A stretch of DNA of 64,000 nucleotides from Mesorhizobium loti R88b (GCF_013170845.1 NZ_CP033367.1:2667001-2731000), one strand, 5' to 3'. Numbered from the stretch's first letter, positions 40,999-50,366 are shown. Made by a program: numbers and translations. The notes: generated by a model not told the origin, from the letters alone.

Positions 40999-42222
40999 CT
41001 ACTGGCAGAACGTCCCGCCATGTTTGCGCGGTTCGAGATCGAGATGGAAATGCAGCGCGTGGTCGGCGTCGGCACCCGGTCCAAGCACCGTCTTGAACGG
41101 ACCGCAGGCAGCCTTGCGCACCGCGTTGAGGAATTTTGCGTCCTTCTCCGGCGGCGTCGGGCTGATTTCGATCTTCTTTCCGTCGGAGAGTGTGAAGCTG
41201 CCGATATCGAGCGCGTTGCCGAAAGCATGTTCGGACAGTTTTCTGGTGCCGTGGCGCGGCCGGCAGACGAAGGCCGAGGCCTGGCTGATCGATTTCACCT
41301 CTGTGCCGAACTCCGCCTTGGCGGCCGGCTCAATAACATCGATGGTGAAGCGGGCGGCGGCTTCGGCCATCGAGCAATTGAGCTCGGTGGCAGGGCCGAT
41401 AGCGACCGACTTGTTCAGCGTCTTGATCACGATCGGGTATGGGATGGAACAGCCGATTTCGGGATTGCTTTCCGCCTTGTGCTCCTCGAATTCGACGCCA
41501 AGCGCCTTCAGGCGCTCACGGCAAGCAACTTCGTCGGCGGGCATCTTGTCCGCAGGCAGGTCGGCAGAGCGCGCGTCGGGAAGCATCTTCTTGTCGCCGG
41601 CATCCGCAGGCTTTGGCGGCGGTTGCGGGGCGACAGCCGGCGGCTGAGCCTCAGGCTCGGCGGTGTCGGGCTTTGGTGTCGGGATAGGCACATCGGCCGG
41701 TGGCTCAGGCTCACTTTCCGTATCCGTTGACGGCTCCGGGGCCGAAGGCTCGGGACGCGCCTGCTTTTTCTGACGGGACTTTTCTTCATTGAACTGGTCG
41801 GAATCTGCGTCAGGGATGGGGGCGTCAGACTTGGCCCCGTTTGTCTTGGGATCCTCTATCTTGGGAACATCGGTCTTCTGGTCTTCCGTCTTTGCAGCGG
41901 CTGCGGGACGTGGTTCAGGCACCGGAGCATCGGCAGGCGATGGCAGCGGAGGCGATGGCGTCGCAGACAATGGCGGGGGATTTTGCGTTTTCTGCGGGGC
42001 CGTGCTCGGAGCGGACTGCTGTTCCACGCGCGATTTCGTCTTATGCCGGCCACGCGGCTTCAACGGCTGGTCGACCCGTGGCGTCAACGGCTGTTCCACC
42101 CGAGGGGACAGCGGCCCGTGATGCTTGTGGCGATGTCTGGCGTCGGCAGGCGTCACCAGCAAAGCGGTGACGGCCGTGGCCAGTACAATCCTGTAAATTC
42201 GGGAAAAGACAAGCGACCCCAT
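40999..42222 (-). CDS. Extensin-family exported protein with long Pro/Glu/Lys-rich linker
   Basis: 407 residues from the ATG at 42222; a TTG three codons earlier is possible. A signal peptide (YRIVLATAVTALLVTPADA) leads into about 190 low-complexity residues rich in Pro, Glu, Lys and Asp, with repeated KTEDQKTDVPKIEDPKTNG-like units. The extensin C-terminal domain follows: CRERLKALGVEFEEH, GCSIPYPIVI, LSEHAFGNALDIGSFTL and VLGPGADADHALHFHLDL. Catalytic-looking His and Asp are conserved with the paralogue at 40079. The linker may reach across the periplasm or bind the cell wall. Confidence 0.87.
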   Translation of the reverse strand: MGSLVFSRIYRIVLATAVTALLVTPADARHRHKHHGPLSPRVEQPLTPRVDQPLKPRGRHKTKSRVEQQSAPSTAPQKTQNPPPLSATPSPPLPSPADAPVPEPRPAAAAKTEDQKTDVPKIEDPKTNGAKSDAPIPDADSDQFNEEKSRQKKQARPEPSAPEPSTDTESEPEPPADVPIPTPKPDTAEPEAQPPAVAPQPPPKPADAGDKKMLPDARSADLPADKMPADEVACRERLKALGVEFEEHKAESNPEIGCSIPYPIVIKTLNKSVAIGPATELNCSMAEAAARFTIDVIEPAAKAEFGTEVKSISQASAFVCRPRHGTRKLSEHAFGNALDIGSFTLSDGKKIEISPTPPEKDAKFLNAVRKAACGPFKTVLGPGADADHALHFHLDLEPRKHGGTFCQ

Positions 42223-42285
42223 CGCCGACAACGGCGCGCGCGCCCGGAAGTTGCCTTCAGCCCATCACGAACGGTAACCGCGCCG

Positions 42286-42711
42286 TTACGCGCCGATCGC
42301 TTCCAGCCCTTCCTCCAGCCAGTCGGCAAGCAGCGGCATGCCAAGCAGGTACTTCGCCGTGCGCTTGCTGGCGCGTTCGCGCGCCGCGGCCAGCGCATCC
42401 GCCCACTCCGACGCATCGTAGTCGCCGCGGCCGACCCAGGCGAGCGCCACCAGTTCGGCGGCTTCATCGACATTGAGGTCGTTGATCAGCTCGCGCAGCT
42501 CTTCCTCGGTGAGGTTTTCCGAGCTCTCCTCGGCGAGACCGTCATGGTGATGGTTGACATGGGACTCGCCGTCGAGTTCGACCTCGTGCTCGGCGCCGTC
42601 GGCATAATCCTCGTTGACGGCGGCACTCAAGGCCTTGGCCTTGAGAATGAACAGGCGCACAGTGTCGGGGCCGATCGTAAGGTCCCAGTCCTTTTCAAGC
42701 CGTCGCTGCAC
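42286..42711 (-). CDS. DUF3775 domain protein
   Basis: 141 residues. The N-terminal GPDTVRLFILKAKALSAAVNE, an acidic middle with a HVNHHHDG cluster, then the DUF3775 core: LTEEELRELINDLNVDEAAE, LVALAWVGRGDYDASEWADA and RTAKYLLGMPLLADWLEEGL. These are strongly conserved features of the family, which is common in Rhizobiales. No activity is known. It stands upstream of the extensin gene on the same strand (64 bases) but may be transcribed independently. Confidence 0.88.
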   Translation of the reverse strand: MQRRLEKDWDLTIGPDTVRLFILKAKALSAAVNEDYADGAEHEVELDGESHVNHHHDGLAEESSENLTEEELRELINDLNVDEAAELVALAWVGRGDYDASEWADALAAARERASKRTAKYLLGMPLLADWLEEGLEAIGA

Positions 42712-42854
42712 GGGTCGTCTCCGTCAGTCGTTGGCTGGATGATAGCGGATTTCAGGCATGCGTCACCTGATGTTCTCCAATTCTGCTTTTTTCCGGGATG
42801 AAACCCGGGCCATGCGGCGTTAGTCTTGCATTCTCACCCCTCAAGGAGGCTTCC

Positions 42855-43394
42855 ATGCATAAAAGAGTGCTGATCCAGGCGGCGGGCGCGCTTCTCGCCC
42901 TGCAGTTCATGGCCGTTCCGGTGTTCGCCGCCGGCGGCGACAGTACCGGTACCGACCAGACGGTCACCCAGTGCAAGAAGGGCCAGGTCTGGGACAAGAA
43001 GAAGAAAAAGTGCGTTGCACCGCAGGAAGGCATGCTGGACGACGACAGCATCTATGATGCCGGCCATGCGCTGGCGCTGGCTGGTCGCTATGACGAAGCG
43101 ATCGCGGTGCTCAGCCTTGCCGCCAACAAGCAGGATCCGCGCATCCTCAACTATCTCGGCTATTCGCACCGCCATTCCGGCCGTGTCACCGTCGGCCTCG
43201 GCTATTACGAGGAAGCGTTGCGCATCGACCCGAACTACACGCTGGTGCGGGAATATCTCGGCGAAGCGCATCTCCAGATCGGCGATCTGGCCGGCGCCCA
43301 GCAGCAGCTGACGGAAATCGAGAAGCGCACCGGCAAGGGTTCGCGCGAATACGGCATGCTTTCGGAGCAGATCGATCACTTCATGAGGAGCTGA
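42855..43394 (+). CDS. Exported TPR-repeat protein
   Basis: 179 residues from the ATG at 42855, which has a perfect AAGGAGG site; the open frame upstream is not used. Signal peptide (VLIQAAGALLALQFMAVPVFA), then a Lys-rich CKKGQVWDKKKKKCVAP segment with two Cys, and about three tetratricopeptide repeats (YDAGHALALAGRYDEAIAVL, NYLGYSHRHSGRVTVGLGYY, REYLGEAHLQIGDLAGAQQQ). Probably periplasmic and protein-binding. A strong terminator follows. Confidence 0.88.
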   Translation: MHKRVLIQAAGALLALQFMAVPVFAAGGDSTGTDQTVTQCKKGQVWDKKKKKCVAPQEGMLDDDSIYDAGHALALAGRYDEAIAVLSLAANKQDPRILNYLGYSHRHSGRVTVGLGYYEEALRIDPNYTLVREYLGEAHLQIGDLAGAQQQLTEIEKRTGKGSREYGMLSEQIDHFMRS

Positions 43395-43420
43395 TCAGCC
43401 TCTCGAAAGGTTCCCCAAGC

Positions 43421-43448
43421 GGCCGCGAGCGATCGCGGCCGTTTTTTT
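43421..43448 (+). terminator. Rho-independent terminator after the TPR gene
   Basis: GGCCGCGA and TCGCGGCC form an 8-bp stem around GCGA, followed by G and seven T. It isolates the TPR gene from greA. Confidence 0.87.
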
Positions 43449-43657
43449 ACCTGCTATCTTATGCGCCACCTCGCTGATGAAAGCGGGGATGATTTTCGCA
43501 AAACCGATTTTTGGGCGTGAAAAACCCGGAAAGATTGCTATATCTTGGGAAATTGCGGTGAAACGGTTCCGTTAGCCCGAGGCTGCCGGACCCGTTTTCT
43601 TTTTGTGACAAGGCTTTCCCCGAAACGCGGGGGTGGCGGCAGGAAAGGTCAGGCGTC

Positions 43658-44131
43658 ATGAACAAGGTCCCGATGACAGGCGAGGGGTTCGCGTCATTGA
43701 AGGAAGAACTGCGTTGGCGCCAGCAGCAAGAGCGGCCGCGCATCATCGAGGCGATCTCCGAAGCGCGCTCGCATGGCGACCTGTCCGAAAATGCCGAATA
43801 TCATGCCGCCAAGGAGGCGCAGAGCCTCAATGAGGGCCGCGTCAACGAGCTCGAAGACTATATCGCGCGCGCTGAAGTGATCGATGTCAGCAAGCTCAGC
43901 GGTGAAAAGGTCAAGTTCGGCGCCACCGTCGTGCTGGTCGACGAGGATACTGAGGAAAAGAAGACCTACCAGATCGTCGGCGACCAGGAAGCCGATGTGA
44001 AATCGGGCCGCATCTCGATCTCCTCACCCATCGCGCGCGCGCTGATCGGCAAGGAAGTCGGCGACGCCATCGAGGTCAATGCGCCCGGCGGTGCACGGGG
44101 ATATGAGATCGTCCAGGTGCAGTTCATTTAG
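43658..44131 (+). CDS. greA: Transcription elongation factor GreA
   Basis: 157 residues, standard length. The N-terminal coiled coil includes [20 protein letters not shown] and the tip motif [20 protein letters not shown] with acidic residues that reach the RNA polymerase active site. The C-terminal FKBP-like domain contains [16 protein letters not shown] and [14 protein letters not shown]. It rescues backtracked polymerase by stimulating transcript cleavage. A leader of about 200 bases contains a CTATAT that may be the -10 element (about 43539) and a CCCCGAAACGCGGGG hairpin just upstream of the start. Confidence 0.96.
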   Translation: MNKVPMTGEGFASLKEELRWRQQQERPRIIEAISEARSHGDLSENAEYHAAKEAQSLNEGRVNELEDYIARAEVIDVSKLSGEKVKFGATVVLVDEDTEEKKTYQIVGDQEADVKSGRISISSPIARALIGKEVGDAIEVNAPGGARGYEIVQVQFI

Positions 44132-44167
44132 AGATTTGGGCGCAGGCGCCTATTCAAGAGAAGGTTT

Positions 44168-44346
44168 GCGCTGCCCCTCATTGTCCTGCCGGGCATTTCT
44201 CCCCGTAGAGTGACGGGGAGAAAGATGCTCGCATTGATCGTTTCGCCAATTTCAACGGTGCAAGAGGGCGCTGGCGCTGCGCGCAGCTCCCTTCTCCCCA
44301 TCACTATATGAGGAGAAGGTGCCGGCAGGCGGATGAGGGGCAGCGC
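44168..44346. repeat. Palindromic repeat element with perfect 14-bp outer arms
   Basis: GCGCTGCCCCTCAT (44168-44181) and ATGAGGGGCAGCGC (44333-44346) are exact inverted copies. Inside are CTCCCCGT/ACGGGGAG and CTTCTCCCC/GGAGAAG hairpins and CTGCCGG/CCGGCAG arms. This is the most complete copy of the dispersed family in the window. It fills the gap between greA and the heptosyltransferase genes. Confidence 0.8.
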
Positions 44347-44376
44347 TGACCTTTCCGGTTGAACTGATTGGATAAA

Positions 44377-45354
44377 TCACTCGCTGCCGGCGCCGACCTT
44401 AAGCTCCAGCAATCTTTCCGCCACCGCAATGACCTCCACCGGCGTCACACGCCCGCCGAGTGCTGCAAGCAGCGTCGATGCGTACGGGCCGCGCGGACCC
44501 GTTAAACCTGGCTCTGTCGCCAAAAACACCGCGACCGTCGGCAGGCCGAAGGCGCTGGCGAGGTGGGTCAGGCCGGTGTCGGCGCCGACGACTAGCGTCG
44601 AACGGCCGAGGATGGCGGCGATGTCGGCCAGCGGCGATTTTGGCACCACGATCGTGGATGGGATGGCCCTGGCGATCGCTTCGGCGACAGCCTTTTCACG
44701 TTCGTTCGACCAGGTGGTGACCGGCGTCAGGCCGCGCTCGACCAGCAGGCGGGCGGTTCCGATCCAGTCTTCGACCGGCCATTTCTTGTCCTCGCGGCTG
44801 GTGCCGTGCAGCAGGAAGGCGGTTTTCCCGGTGATGCCGGCGCGACCGCCGGGTGGTGGCGCAATGCCTGACCCGAGCGTCGACAAATCGGGCTGGTAGC
44901 CAAGCGCCAGTCCAAACAGCCGGCGCGTCCGTTCGATGGCGTGCAGGTCACGCGGCACGGCGTAGGTTACGTCATAAAACAGCGTCGCCGAAGGTTCGCG
45001 TGCGCTCGAGCGGTCAAAGCCGGCGATCGGGGCGCCCGCCTGCCGTGCCACCAGGGCCGATTTCAGCAAGCCCTGCGCATCGATGACCAGGTCGTAGCGG
45101 CATTCGCGTAAGTTGCGGCGCAGCGCAACCGCCTCGCGCCAGGTGCCGCCACTGAACAGCGCCTTGCGCCAGCGCCGGATCGCGACCGTGTGAATACCAG
45201 CGATCGCCGGATGCAGCGCGACAACGCCGGCGAATGCCTCTTCGACGCACCAGTCGAAGGACACGTCCGGCCTGGCGAAACTGGCATCCTCGACCGCCGG
45301 AAATGTGTGGATGACATCGCCCATCGACGATGTCTTGACGATCAGCACCTTCAT
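44377..45354 (-). CDS. waaC: LPS heptosyltransferase I
   Basis: 325 residues from an ATG overlapping the upstream gene's stop (ATGA). Glycosyltransferase family 9: [20 protein letters not shown] at the N-terminus is the near-invariant WaaC opening, followed by DLVIDAQGLLKSALVARQAG and the ADP-heptose site VVGADTGLTHLASAFGLPTV. It transfers the first L-glycero-D-manno-heptose to Kdo on lipid A at the inner face of the cytoplasmic membrane. Last gene of the waaF-waaC minus-strand arm. Confidence 0.93.
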   Translation of the reverse strand: MKVLIVKTSSMGDVIHTFPAVEDASFARPDVSFDWCVEEAFAGVVALHPAIAGIHTVAIRRWRKALFSGGTWREAVALRRNLRECRYDLVIDAQGLLKSALVARQAGAPIAGFDRSSAREPSATLFYDVTYAVPRDLHAIERTRRLFGLALGYQPDLSTLGSGIAPPPGGRAGITGKTAFLLHGTSREDKKWPVEDWIGTARLLVERGLTPVTTWSNEREKAVAEAIARAIPSTIVVPKSPLADIAAILGRSTLVVGADTGLTHLASAFGLPTVAVFLATEPGLTGPRGPYASTLLAALGGRVTPVEVIAVAERLLELKVGAGSE

Positions 45355-46358
45355 GCCGCCGCCGGAATTTTCAGCAGCCGATCCGCCGCCGCCGCAACCT
45401 GTCCGACTTCCAATGTCTTCAGGCAGTTGAGATGGCCGAGCGGGCAGACCTTCTGGTGGCAAGGCGAGCAGGACAGGCCGAGCCAGACCAGTTCGCGACG
45501 TTCCGCCAGCGGCGGCGTGTTCTGAGGCGAGGTCGAGCCATAGACGGCGACGATCGGCGTGCCGACGCCCGCCGCGACATGCATCAGCCCGCTGTCGTTG
45601 GAAACCGCCAGCCTGGCCGCCGCGATCAGGTCGATGGCGTCCTCCAGCCGTGTCTGGCCGGCAAGGTCGATGACGCCGGGAGCAAGGGCTGCGATCTCCG
45701 CCGTCACGTCGCGGTCGTTCTTCGAACCGAACAGGGCGACCTTCAAACCTTTTGCCATGAACCCGCGGGCGAGGCCGGCATAGCGTTCGCTCGGCCAGCG
45801 CTTGGCCGGGCCGAATTCGGCACCGGGCATCAGGGCCGCGAATTTCTGTGGCGCCAGCCCGAAACGGTCGAGCAGGGCGGCCTGGTTTTTCGCATCCACG
45901 GTCAGATGAGGGGCGCGAAAACTGCCGCCCTGGGCGAGGCCGAAATAGGCCTGCGCGGTGCGACGTTTCACGGCCTCGGGCAGCGGCACGATATCGGTCA
46001 GCAGGCCATAGCGCATTTCCCTGAGATTGCCGAAGCGGCGCGGAATATGGGCAAAGAAGGGGATCAGCGCCGACTTCCAGCTGCCGGGCAGGATATAGGC
46101 CATGTCGTAACGGCCGCGCAGCAGGCGGCCGAAGCGGCGGCGATGGGTGAATTCGAGCGCACCGGGCTTCAGCGGAAAGTCGATCTGCTGGCGTAACTCG
46201 GGCATGCGCTTGACCAGCGGCGCGGCCCAGGCTGGCGCCAGCACATCGATGGCGGCGTTGGGATGGAGCTCCTTCAGCGCCGAAAACAGGCACTGCGCCA
46301 TCACCATGTCGCCCACCCAGCGTGGGCCGATCACGAGGATCGTTGGGCTTTCAGCCAT
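45351..46358 (-). CDS. waaF: LPS heptosyltransferase II
   Basis: 335 residues. GT9 family motifs: [20 protein letters not shown] at the N-terminus, [20 protein letters not shown], and the nucleotide-sugar site [20 protein letters not shown] followed by YGSTSP. The C-terminus has the [17 protein letters not shown] cysteine pattern seen in WaaF. It adds the second core heptose. It overlaps the 3' end of hldD by 28 bases and the 5' end of waaC by 4, so all three are one transcription and translation unit. Confidence 0.93.
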   Translation of the reverse strand: MAESPTILVIGPRWVGDMVMAQCLFSALKELHPNAAIDVLAPAWAAPLVKRMPELRQQIDFPLKPGALEFTHRRRFGRLLRGRYDMAYILPGSWKSALIPFFAHIPRRFGNLREMRYGLLTDIVPLPEAVKRRTAQAYFGLAQGGSFRAPHLTVDAKNQAALLDRFGLAPQKFAALMPGAEFGPAKRWPSERYAGLARGFMAKGLKVALFGSKNDRDVTAEIAALAPGVIDLAGQTRLEDAIDLIAAARLAVSNDSGLMHVAAGVGTPIVAVYGSTSPQNTPPLAERRELVWLGLSCSPCHQKVCPLGHLNCLKTLEVGQVAAAADRLLKIPAAA

Positions 46359-47281
46359 TCGACATAGTCTCTGACACCGGTTTCCACTGTCCGGAACTGG
46401 CCGTTGTAACCGGCCGCGCGCAAACGGGACATATCAGCTTGCGTGAAGCTCTGGTAGCTGCCCTTGAGGTGGTCGGGAAAGGGGATGAATTCGATCTCGC
46501 CCTTGCCCAGCGTGTCGATGACGGTTTCGGCAATGGCGCGGAAGGGTTGGGCGCGGCCGGTGCCGCAGTTGAAGATGCCGCTCGAGCCCCGCTTCCACAG
46601 CCACAGATTGACGTCGGCGACGTCACCGACATGAATGAAGTCGCGGCTTTGTTCGCCGGGACCAAAACCGTCATAGGCGCCGAACAGCTTCGGGTTCTGG
46701 CCTTGCTCGACCTGGTTGAACAGATGGAAGGCGACCGAGGCCATGGTGCCCTTGTGCGCCTCGCGCGGGCCGTAGACGTTGAAATAGCGCAAGCCGGCCA
46801 CTGGCGAATGGTCGGTATCGAAGACGGTGCGGCGGACATAATCGTCGAAAAGTTTCTTGGAATAGGCATAGACGTTGAGCGGCCGTTCGAACTCCGGTTC
46901 CTCGCGGAACTCGCTGCCGCCGCCATAGACCGAGGCCGACGAGGCATAGAGGAAAGGCACGCGCAGTTCGAGGCAGGCATGCAAAAGCCGCTTCGAATAG
47001 GCGTAGTTCACCTCCATCATGAACTTGCCATTCCATTCAGTGGTGGTCGAGCAGGCGCCCTGGTGGAAGACGGCCTCGATGCGGCCGAGCCCGCCATCCT
47101 CCAGAAGGGCGCAGAAATCGTCCTTGTCGAGGTAGTCAGCAATCTTGAGATCGGCGAGGTTGGCGATCTTGTGGCCGTCAGTCAGATCGTCGACGACGAC
47201 GATGTCGTCATGGCCTTCGGCGTTGAGCGCGGCGACGATGTTGGAGCCGATCATGCCGGCGCCGCCCGTGACGATGATCAT
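46331..47281 (-). CDS. hldD: ADP-L-glycero-D-manno-heptose 6-epimerase
   Basis: 316 residues, extended [22 protein letters not shown] binds [24 protein letters not shown] is the characteristic HldD stretch. The catalytic Ser/Tyr/Lys triad sits in [12 protein letters not shown] and [30 protein letters not shown] follows. It epimerises ADP-D,D-heptose to the L,D form, the donor for the waaF/waaC products encoded downstream. Also named rfaD or gmhD. Divergent from the toxin-antitoxin module. Confidence 0.95.
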   Translation of the reverse strand: MIIVTGGAGMIGSNIVAALNAEGHDDIVVVDDLTDGHKIANLADLKIADYLDKDDFCALLEDGGLGRIEAVFHQGACSTTTEWNGKFMMEVNYAYSKRLLHACLELRVPFLYASSASVYGGGSEFREEPEFERPLNVYAYSKKLFDDYVRRTVFDTDHSPVAGLRYFNVYGPREAHKGTMASVAFHLFNQVEQGQNPKLFGAYDGFGPGEQSRDFIHVGDVADVNLWLWKRGSSGIFNCGTGRAQPFRAIAETVIDTLGKGEIEFIPFPDHLKGSYQSFTQADMSRLRAAGYNGQFRTVETGVRDYVEWLKAQRSS

Positions 47282-47380
47282 GAAGGCCTCTGGTTGCTTG
47301 CGATTCCGGTCCTTATAAGGGAGGCCAGCCGGACTGTCGACAAAGCAGGCGTTCCGCTATCTCGCTGTGTTCTTGCTTGT

Positions 47381-47416
47381 CTGTTTTGTCCATTTTGTCT
47401 ATTATGGACAAAACAG
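47381..47416. promoter_or_regulatory. Perfect 13-bp inverted repeat, toxin-antitoxin operator
   Basis: CTGTTTTGTCCAT (47381-47393) and ATGGACAAAACAG (47404-47416) are exact inverted copies around a 10-base spacer that itself holds a TTTGTCTAT half-site-like repeat. It lies 9 bases upstream of the antitoxin ATG, where an antitoxin-toxin complex would repress its own operon. Confidence 0.75.
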
Positions 47417-47424
47417 AGTGTCCC

Positions 47425-47661
47425 ATGAAACATTATCCATCGACCGATCTGAAACAGAACCTTGGAGACGTGCTTGCGGCCGCCAGCCAGCAGCCCGTAT
47501 CCATCACGCGTCACAACAAGCCGAGATACGTCCTGATGAGCATCGAGGCTTACGAGGCTCGCTTCGTCAATGACAGCCGCCGCGCTTACGCGGCCAAGGA
47601 CGCCCCGTCCGAACATGCCGGGATGCTCGAGGAATACTCTGCGGAATTGGACCGTGATTAA
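47425..47661 (+). CDS. Type II antitoxin, Phd/YefM family
   Basis: 78 residues from ATG 47425 (MKHYPSTDLKQ); an in-frame ATG at 47404 lies inside the operator arm and is less likely. The Phd/YefM fold is clear: STDLKQNLGDVLAAASQQPV, SITRHNKPRYVLMSIEAYEA, with the usual hydrophobic-R-YVLMS strand. The C-terminal tail, which would bind and neutralise the toxin, is AGMLEEYSAELDRD. The stop overlaps the toxin start, the standard arrangement. It should repress transcription through the upstream palindrome. Confidence 0.88.
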   Translation: MKHYPSTDLKQNLGDVLAAASQQPVSITRHNKPRYVLMSIEAYEARFVNDSRRAYAAKDAPSEHAGMLEEYSAELDRD

Positions 47662-48067
47662 ACCGGCCGCCGCGGACGTCTGGCGATATCCATATCTGTG
47701 GCACCGTCAACATGGAGACGGCGAGACCGAAGGTCGCAAGACACGACCTGTCGCCTTCGTGGCTGTCCTTCCCGGGAAAGCCGGCGGCACTAATCTCTTT
47801 ATCCTTGCAATCACTTCAACGCAGCCCGGCCGCGATCGCATCGCTGTTGGCGTTCCGGAAATTGAACGCCGCCGTGCCGGCCTTGACCCTATCCCCCTTT
47901 GGGTCATAGTCGACGAGTACAACCACGATATCATGGAATCTTCAGCCTACTTCGAACCCGGTGCGCGGATCGGCGCATTCAGTCCGTCGTTCCACAAAAA
48001 AGTCATGTCCGCTTTCATCGCGGTTGTTCGCGCAGGCCAATCCAAAGCTATCCCACGGGCTGACTGA
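47654..48067 (+). CDS. PemK/MazF-like toxin
   Basis: 137 residues from a GTG (47654) that overlaps the antitoxin stop by 8 bases. The opening DVWRYPYLWHRQHGDGETEG and RKTRPVAFVAVL correspond to the first strands of the MazF/PemK SH3-like fold; a NLFILAITSTQP strand and PLWVIVDEYNHDIMESS follow. A PemK-like RNase is the best reading, but the sequence is divergent and the catalytic residues cannot be fixed by eye. Pairing with a Phd/YefM antitoxin is common for mixed families. It lies between the two heptose gene arms. Confidence 0.75.
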   Translation: MIKPAAADVWRYPYLWHRQHGDGETEGRKTRPVAFVAVLPGKAGGTNLFILAITSTQPGRDRIAVGVPEIERRRAGLDPIPLWVIVDEYNHDIMESSAYFEPGARIGAFSPSFHKKVMSAFIAVVRAGQSKAIPRAD

Positions 48068-48101
48068 ACGGCCTGCACGGCAGGATCACAAGGGACAAAA
48101 A

Positions 48102-48734
48102 ATGCCGTCGACCGAACTGCTCATCGCGTTTTTCGCCACCACGGCGATCTTTGCCTATATTCCGGGTCCGGCCATGCTTTATGCGGCTGCGCAGACCATG
48201 GCGCGCGGGCGCTGGTCGGGACTGACGGCCGCACTTGGCATCCATCTTGGTGGTTATTTTCATGTTTTCGCCGCTGCCGCCGGCCTGTCCGTGCTGTTTC
48301 ACGCCGTGCCGCCGCTCTACATGGCGGTCAAGCTGGTCGGCGCGCTCTATCTGATCTGGCTCGGTGTCTCGCTGTTTCGCAAGCGGGTCGAAGGCGAGAT
48401 GGCGCTTCCTGTTCTTGAACGCAAATCGGCCCGTCGTGCGTTTTTCGAGAGCATCACCGTTGAGCTGCTCAATCCCAAGACCGCGATTTTCTTCATGGCG
48501 TTTCTGCCGCAGTTCATCGATGCCTCGGCGGCCCTTCCGGTCTGGCTGCAATTCGTGGTGCTGGGAACCATCGTCAACCTGATGTTCTCCTCGGCCGACA
48601 TCGTCTGCGTCTTCCTCGCCGGAATGGTGATCGGCCGGCTGCGGCGTTCGAGCCGGGCGCAGCGGCTGATGCAGCGGGCCGGCGGCGCGGTGCTGGTCGG
48701 GCTTGGCGTTCACGTTGCGCTGCAGAAGAGCTGA
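48102..48734 (+). CDS. LysE/RhtB-family amino-acid exporter
   Basis: 210 residues from the ATG at 48102 with AAGGGAC upstream. Six membrane segments. The N-terminal FAYIPGPAMLYAAAQTMARG is the conserved GPxxL motif of the LysE superfamily. LVGALYLIWLGVSLFRKR and ELLNPKTAIFFMAFLPQFID are the other family marks. It exports amino acids or homoserine lactone-like compounds; the substrate is unknown. It follows the toxin gene by 34 bases on the same strand, possibly by read-through only. Confidence 0.91.
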   Translation: MPSTELLIAFFATTAIFAYIPGPAMLYAAAQTMARGRWSGLTAALGIHLGGYFHVFAAAAGLSVLFHAVPPLYMAVKLVGALYLIWLGVSLFRKRVEGEMALPVLERKSARRAFFESITVELLNPKTAIFFMAFLPQFIDASAALPVWLQFVVLGTIVNLMFSSADIVCVFLAGMVIGRLRRSSRAQRLMQRAGGAVLVGLGVHVALQKS

Positions 48735-48868
48735 CCGCGCGGAGGTGTGCCGTGCTGCCGTTGCGCTGCGTGGATTTGCGGTATATCGGCTTCGCTGTCG
48801 GGGTCCGGCCCGTAAATTGACAATTTTCAGCACGACACAGATCAGCCTCTCCACACATTGCCAGTGAC

Positions 48869-50359
48869 ATGATCAAGCACAATCCGCCTTCCGCCGAACC
48901 CTTGCACCGCGCCATTGCGCGCTTTGGCGGCGTCACCGTGCTGGTGGTCGGCGACCTCATCCTCGACCGTTTCGTCAACGGTGTCATCGAGCGGATTTCG
49001 CCGGAAGCGCCGATCCCGGTGCTGCATGGGCGCGGCGAGACTTCGGCGATGGGCGGCGCCGGCAATGTCGTGGCCAACATCATCTCGCTTGGCGCGCGCG
49101 CCATTCCGGTGTCGGTGATCGGCACCGACGCCGCCGGCGACAGCCTGGTGCGGATGCTGGGCGAACTTGGCGCCGACACGGCAGGGCTGGCGCAGGAGCG
49201 CGGCCGCATGACGTCGTCGAAGAGCCGCTTCAGCGCCCTCAACCAGCAAGTGCTGCGCTTCGACGAGGAAGAGATCAAGCCACTCTCCGCCCATGAGCGT
49301 GCGATGCTGATCGAGCATTTCCAGGCCGAACTGACGCGCGCGGACATCGTCATCCTCTCCGATTACGGCAAGGGCATCCTGCTTGACGGTGTCGCCGGCG
49401 AGCTGATTGCCATCTGCCGTGATGCGGGAAAGCCGGCGCTGGTCGACCCCAAGGGCCATGATTATGCACGCTATGCCGGCGCCACGGCGGTCACGCCCAA
49501 CCGCAAGGAGCTTGGCGAGGCGGTCGGTCGCAAGGTGTTTGGTGACGACGAGATCGAGGCCGCGGCGCGCGATCTGATTGCGACCCATGATTTTGATTTC
49601 ATCGTCGCCACGCGCAGCGAGAAAGGCATGAGCGTCGTTACCGCCGAGGATGCCCGCCACATCGCCACCCAGGCGCGGGAAGTGTTCGACGTTTCCGGTG
49701 CTGGCGACACGGTGATCGCCACCTTCGCGCTCTCGCTCGCGGCAGGCGCCGATCGCGTGCAGGCCGCGGTTATCGCCAATGCCGCTGGCGGCGTTGTGGT
49801 GGGCAAACGCGGTACCGCGCGTTTGACGGTCGAGGAACTCACCGGCGCGCTGTTCCGCTCGCACGGACCGACCGCCCACAAAGATGCCATCCTCGATGCC
49901 ACATCGGCGGCGCGCATGGTGGCGGCGTGGAAGGAAGAGGGCCTGAGCGTCGGTTTCACCAATGGCTGCTTCGACATATTGCATGCCGGCCATGTCAGTC
50001 TCTTGCACGCCGCGCGCAGCCAGTGCGACCGGCTGGTGCTCGGCCTCAACAGCGATGCCTCGGTGCGGCGGCTGAAAGGGCCGGGCCGCCCGGTCAACGA
50101 CCAGCATGACCGCGCCTGCGTGCTTGCGGCGCTTGCCTCGGTCGATGCGGTCGTGGTCTTCGAGGAGGATACGCCGCTGGCGCTGATCGAGGCGCTGTTG
50201 CCCGACATTCTGGTCAAGGGCGCGGATTATACGATCGACACCGTGGTCGGCGCCGATGTGGTGCAGAAGGCCGGCGGACGCGTCGTGCTGGTCGATCTCG
50301 TCGCCGGCAAGAGCACCACCAGCACCATCGGCAAATTGCGCGCCGGCTCCACAAACTGA
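48869..50359 (+). CDS. hldE: Bifunctional D-beta-heptose 7-phosphate kinase / D-beta-heptose 1-phosphate adenylyltransferase
   Basis: 496 residues. The N-terminal ribokinase-type domain (1-330) has VLVVGDLILDRFVNGVIERI, GGAGNVVANIISLGA and the catalytic DVSGAGDTVIATFALSLAAG. The C-terminal adenylyltransferase (about 350-496) has FTNGCFDILHAGHVSLLHAA with the HxGH motif and LNSDASVRRLKGPGRPV. It carries out the first and third phosphoryl steps of ADP-heptose synthesis. Also called rfaE. First gene of hldE-gmhA-gmhB; 7 bases separate it from gmhA. Confidence 0.96.
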   Translation: MIKHNPPSAEPLHRAIARFGGVTVLVVGDLILDRFVNGVIERISPEAPIPVLHGRGETSAMGGAGNVVANIISLGARAIPVSVIGTDAAGDSLVRMLGELGADTAGLAQERGRMTSSKSRFSALNQQVLRFDEEEIKPLSAHERAMLIEHFQAELTRADIVILSDYGKGILLDGVAGELIAICRDAGKPALVDPKGHDYARYAGATAVTPNRKELGEAVGRKVFGDDEIEAAARDLIATHDFDFIVATRSEKGMSVVTAEDARHIATQAREVFDVSGAGDTVIATFALSLAAGADRVQAAVIANAAGGVVVGKRGTARLTVEELTGALFRSHGPTAHKDAILDATSAARMVAAWKEEGLSVGFTNGCFDILHAGHVSLLHAARSQCDRLVLGLNSDASVRRLKGPGRPVNDQHDRACVLAALASVDAVVVFEEDTPLALIEALLPDILVKGADYTIDTVVGADVVQKAGGRVVLVDLVAGKSTTSTIGKLRAGSTN

Positions 50360-50366
50360 GGGTTTC

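Noticed and set aside
44377..46293. Single 638-codon minus-strand frame spanning both heptosyltransferases
   Set aside because: Its first 310 codons are the waaF sequence read in the wrong frame; only the part from 45354 onward is a protein (waaC).
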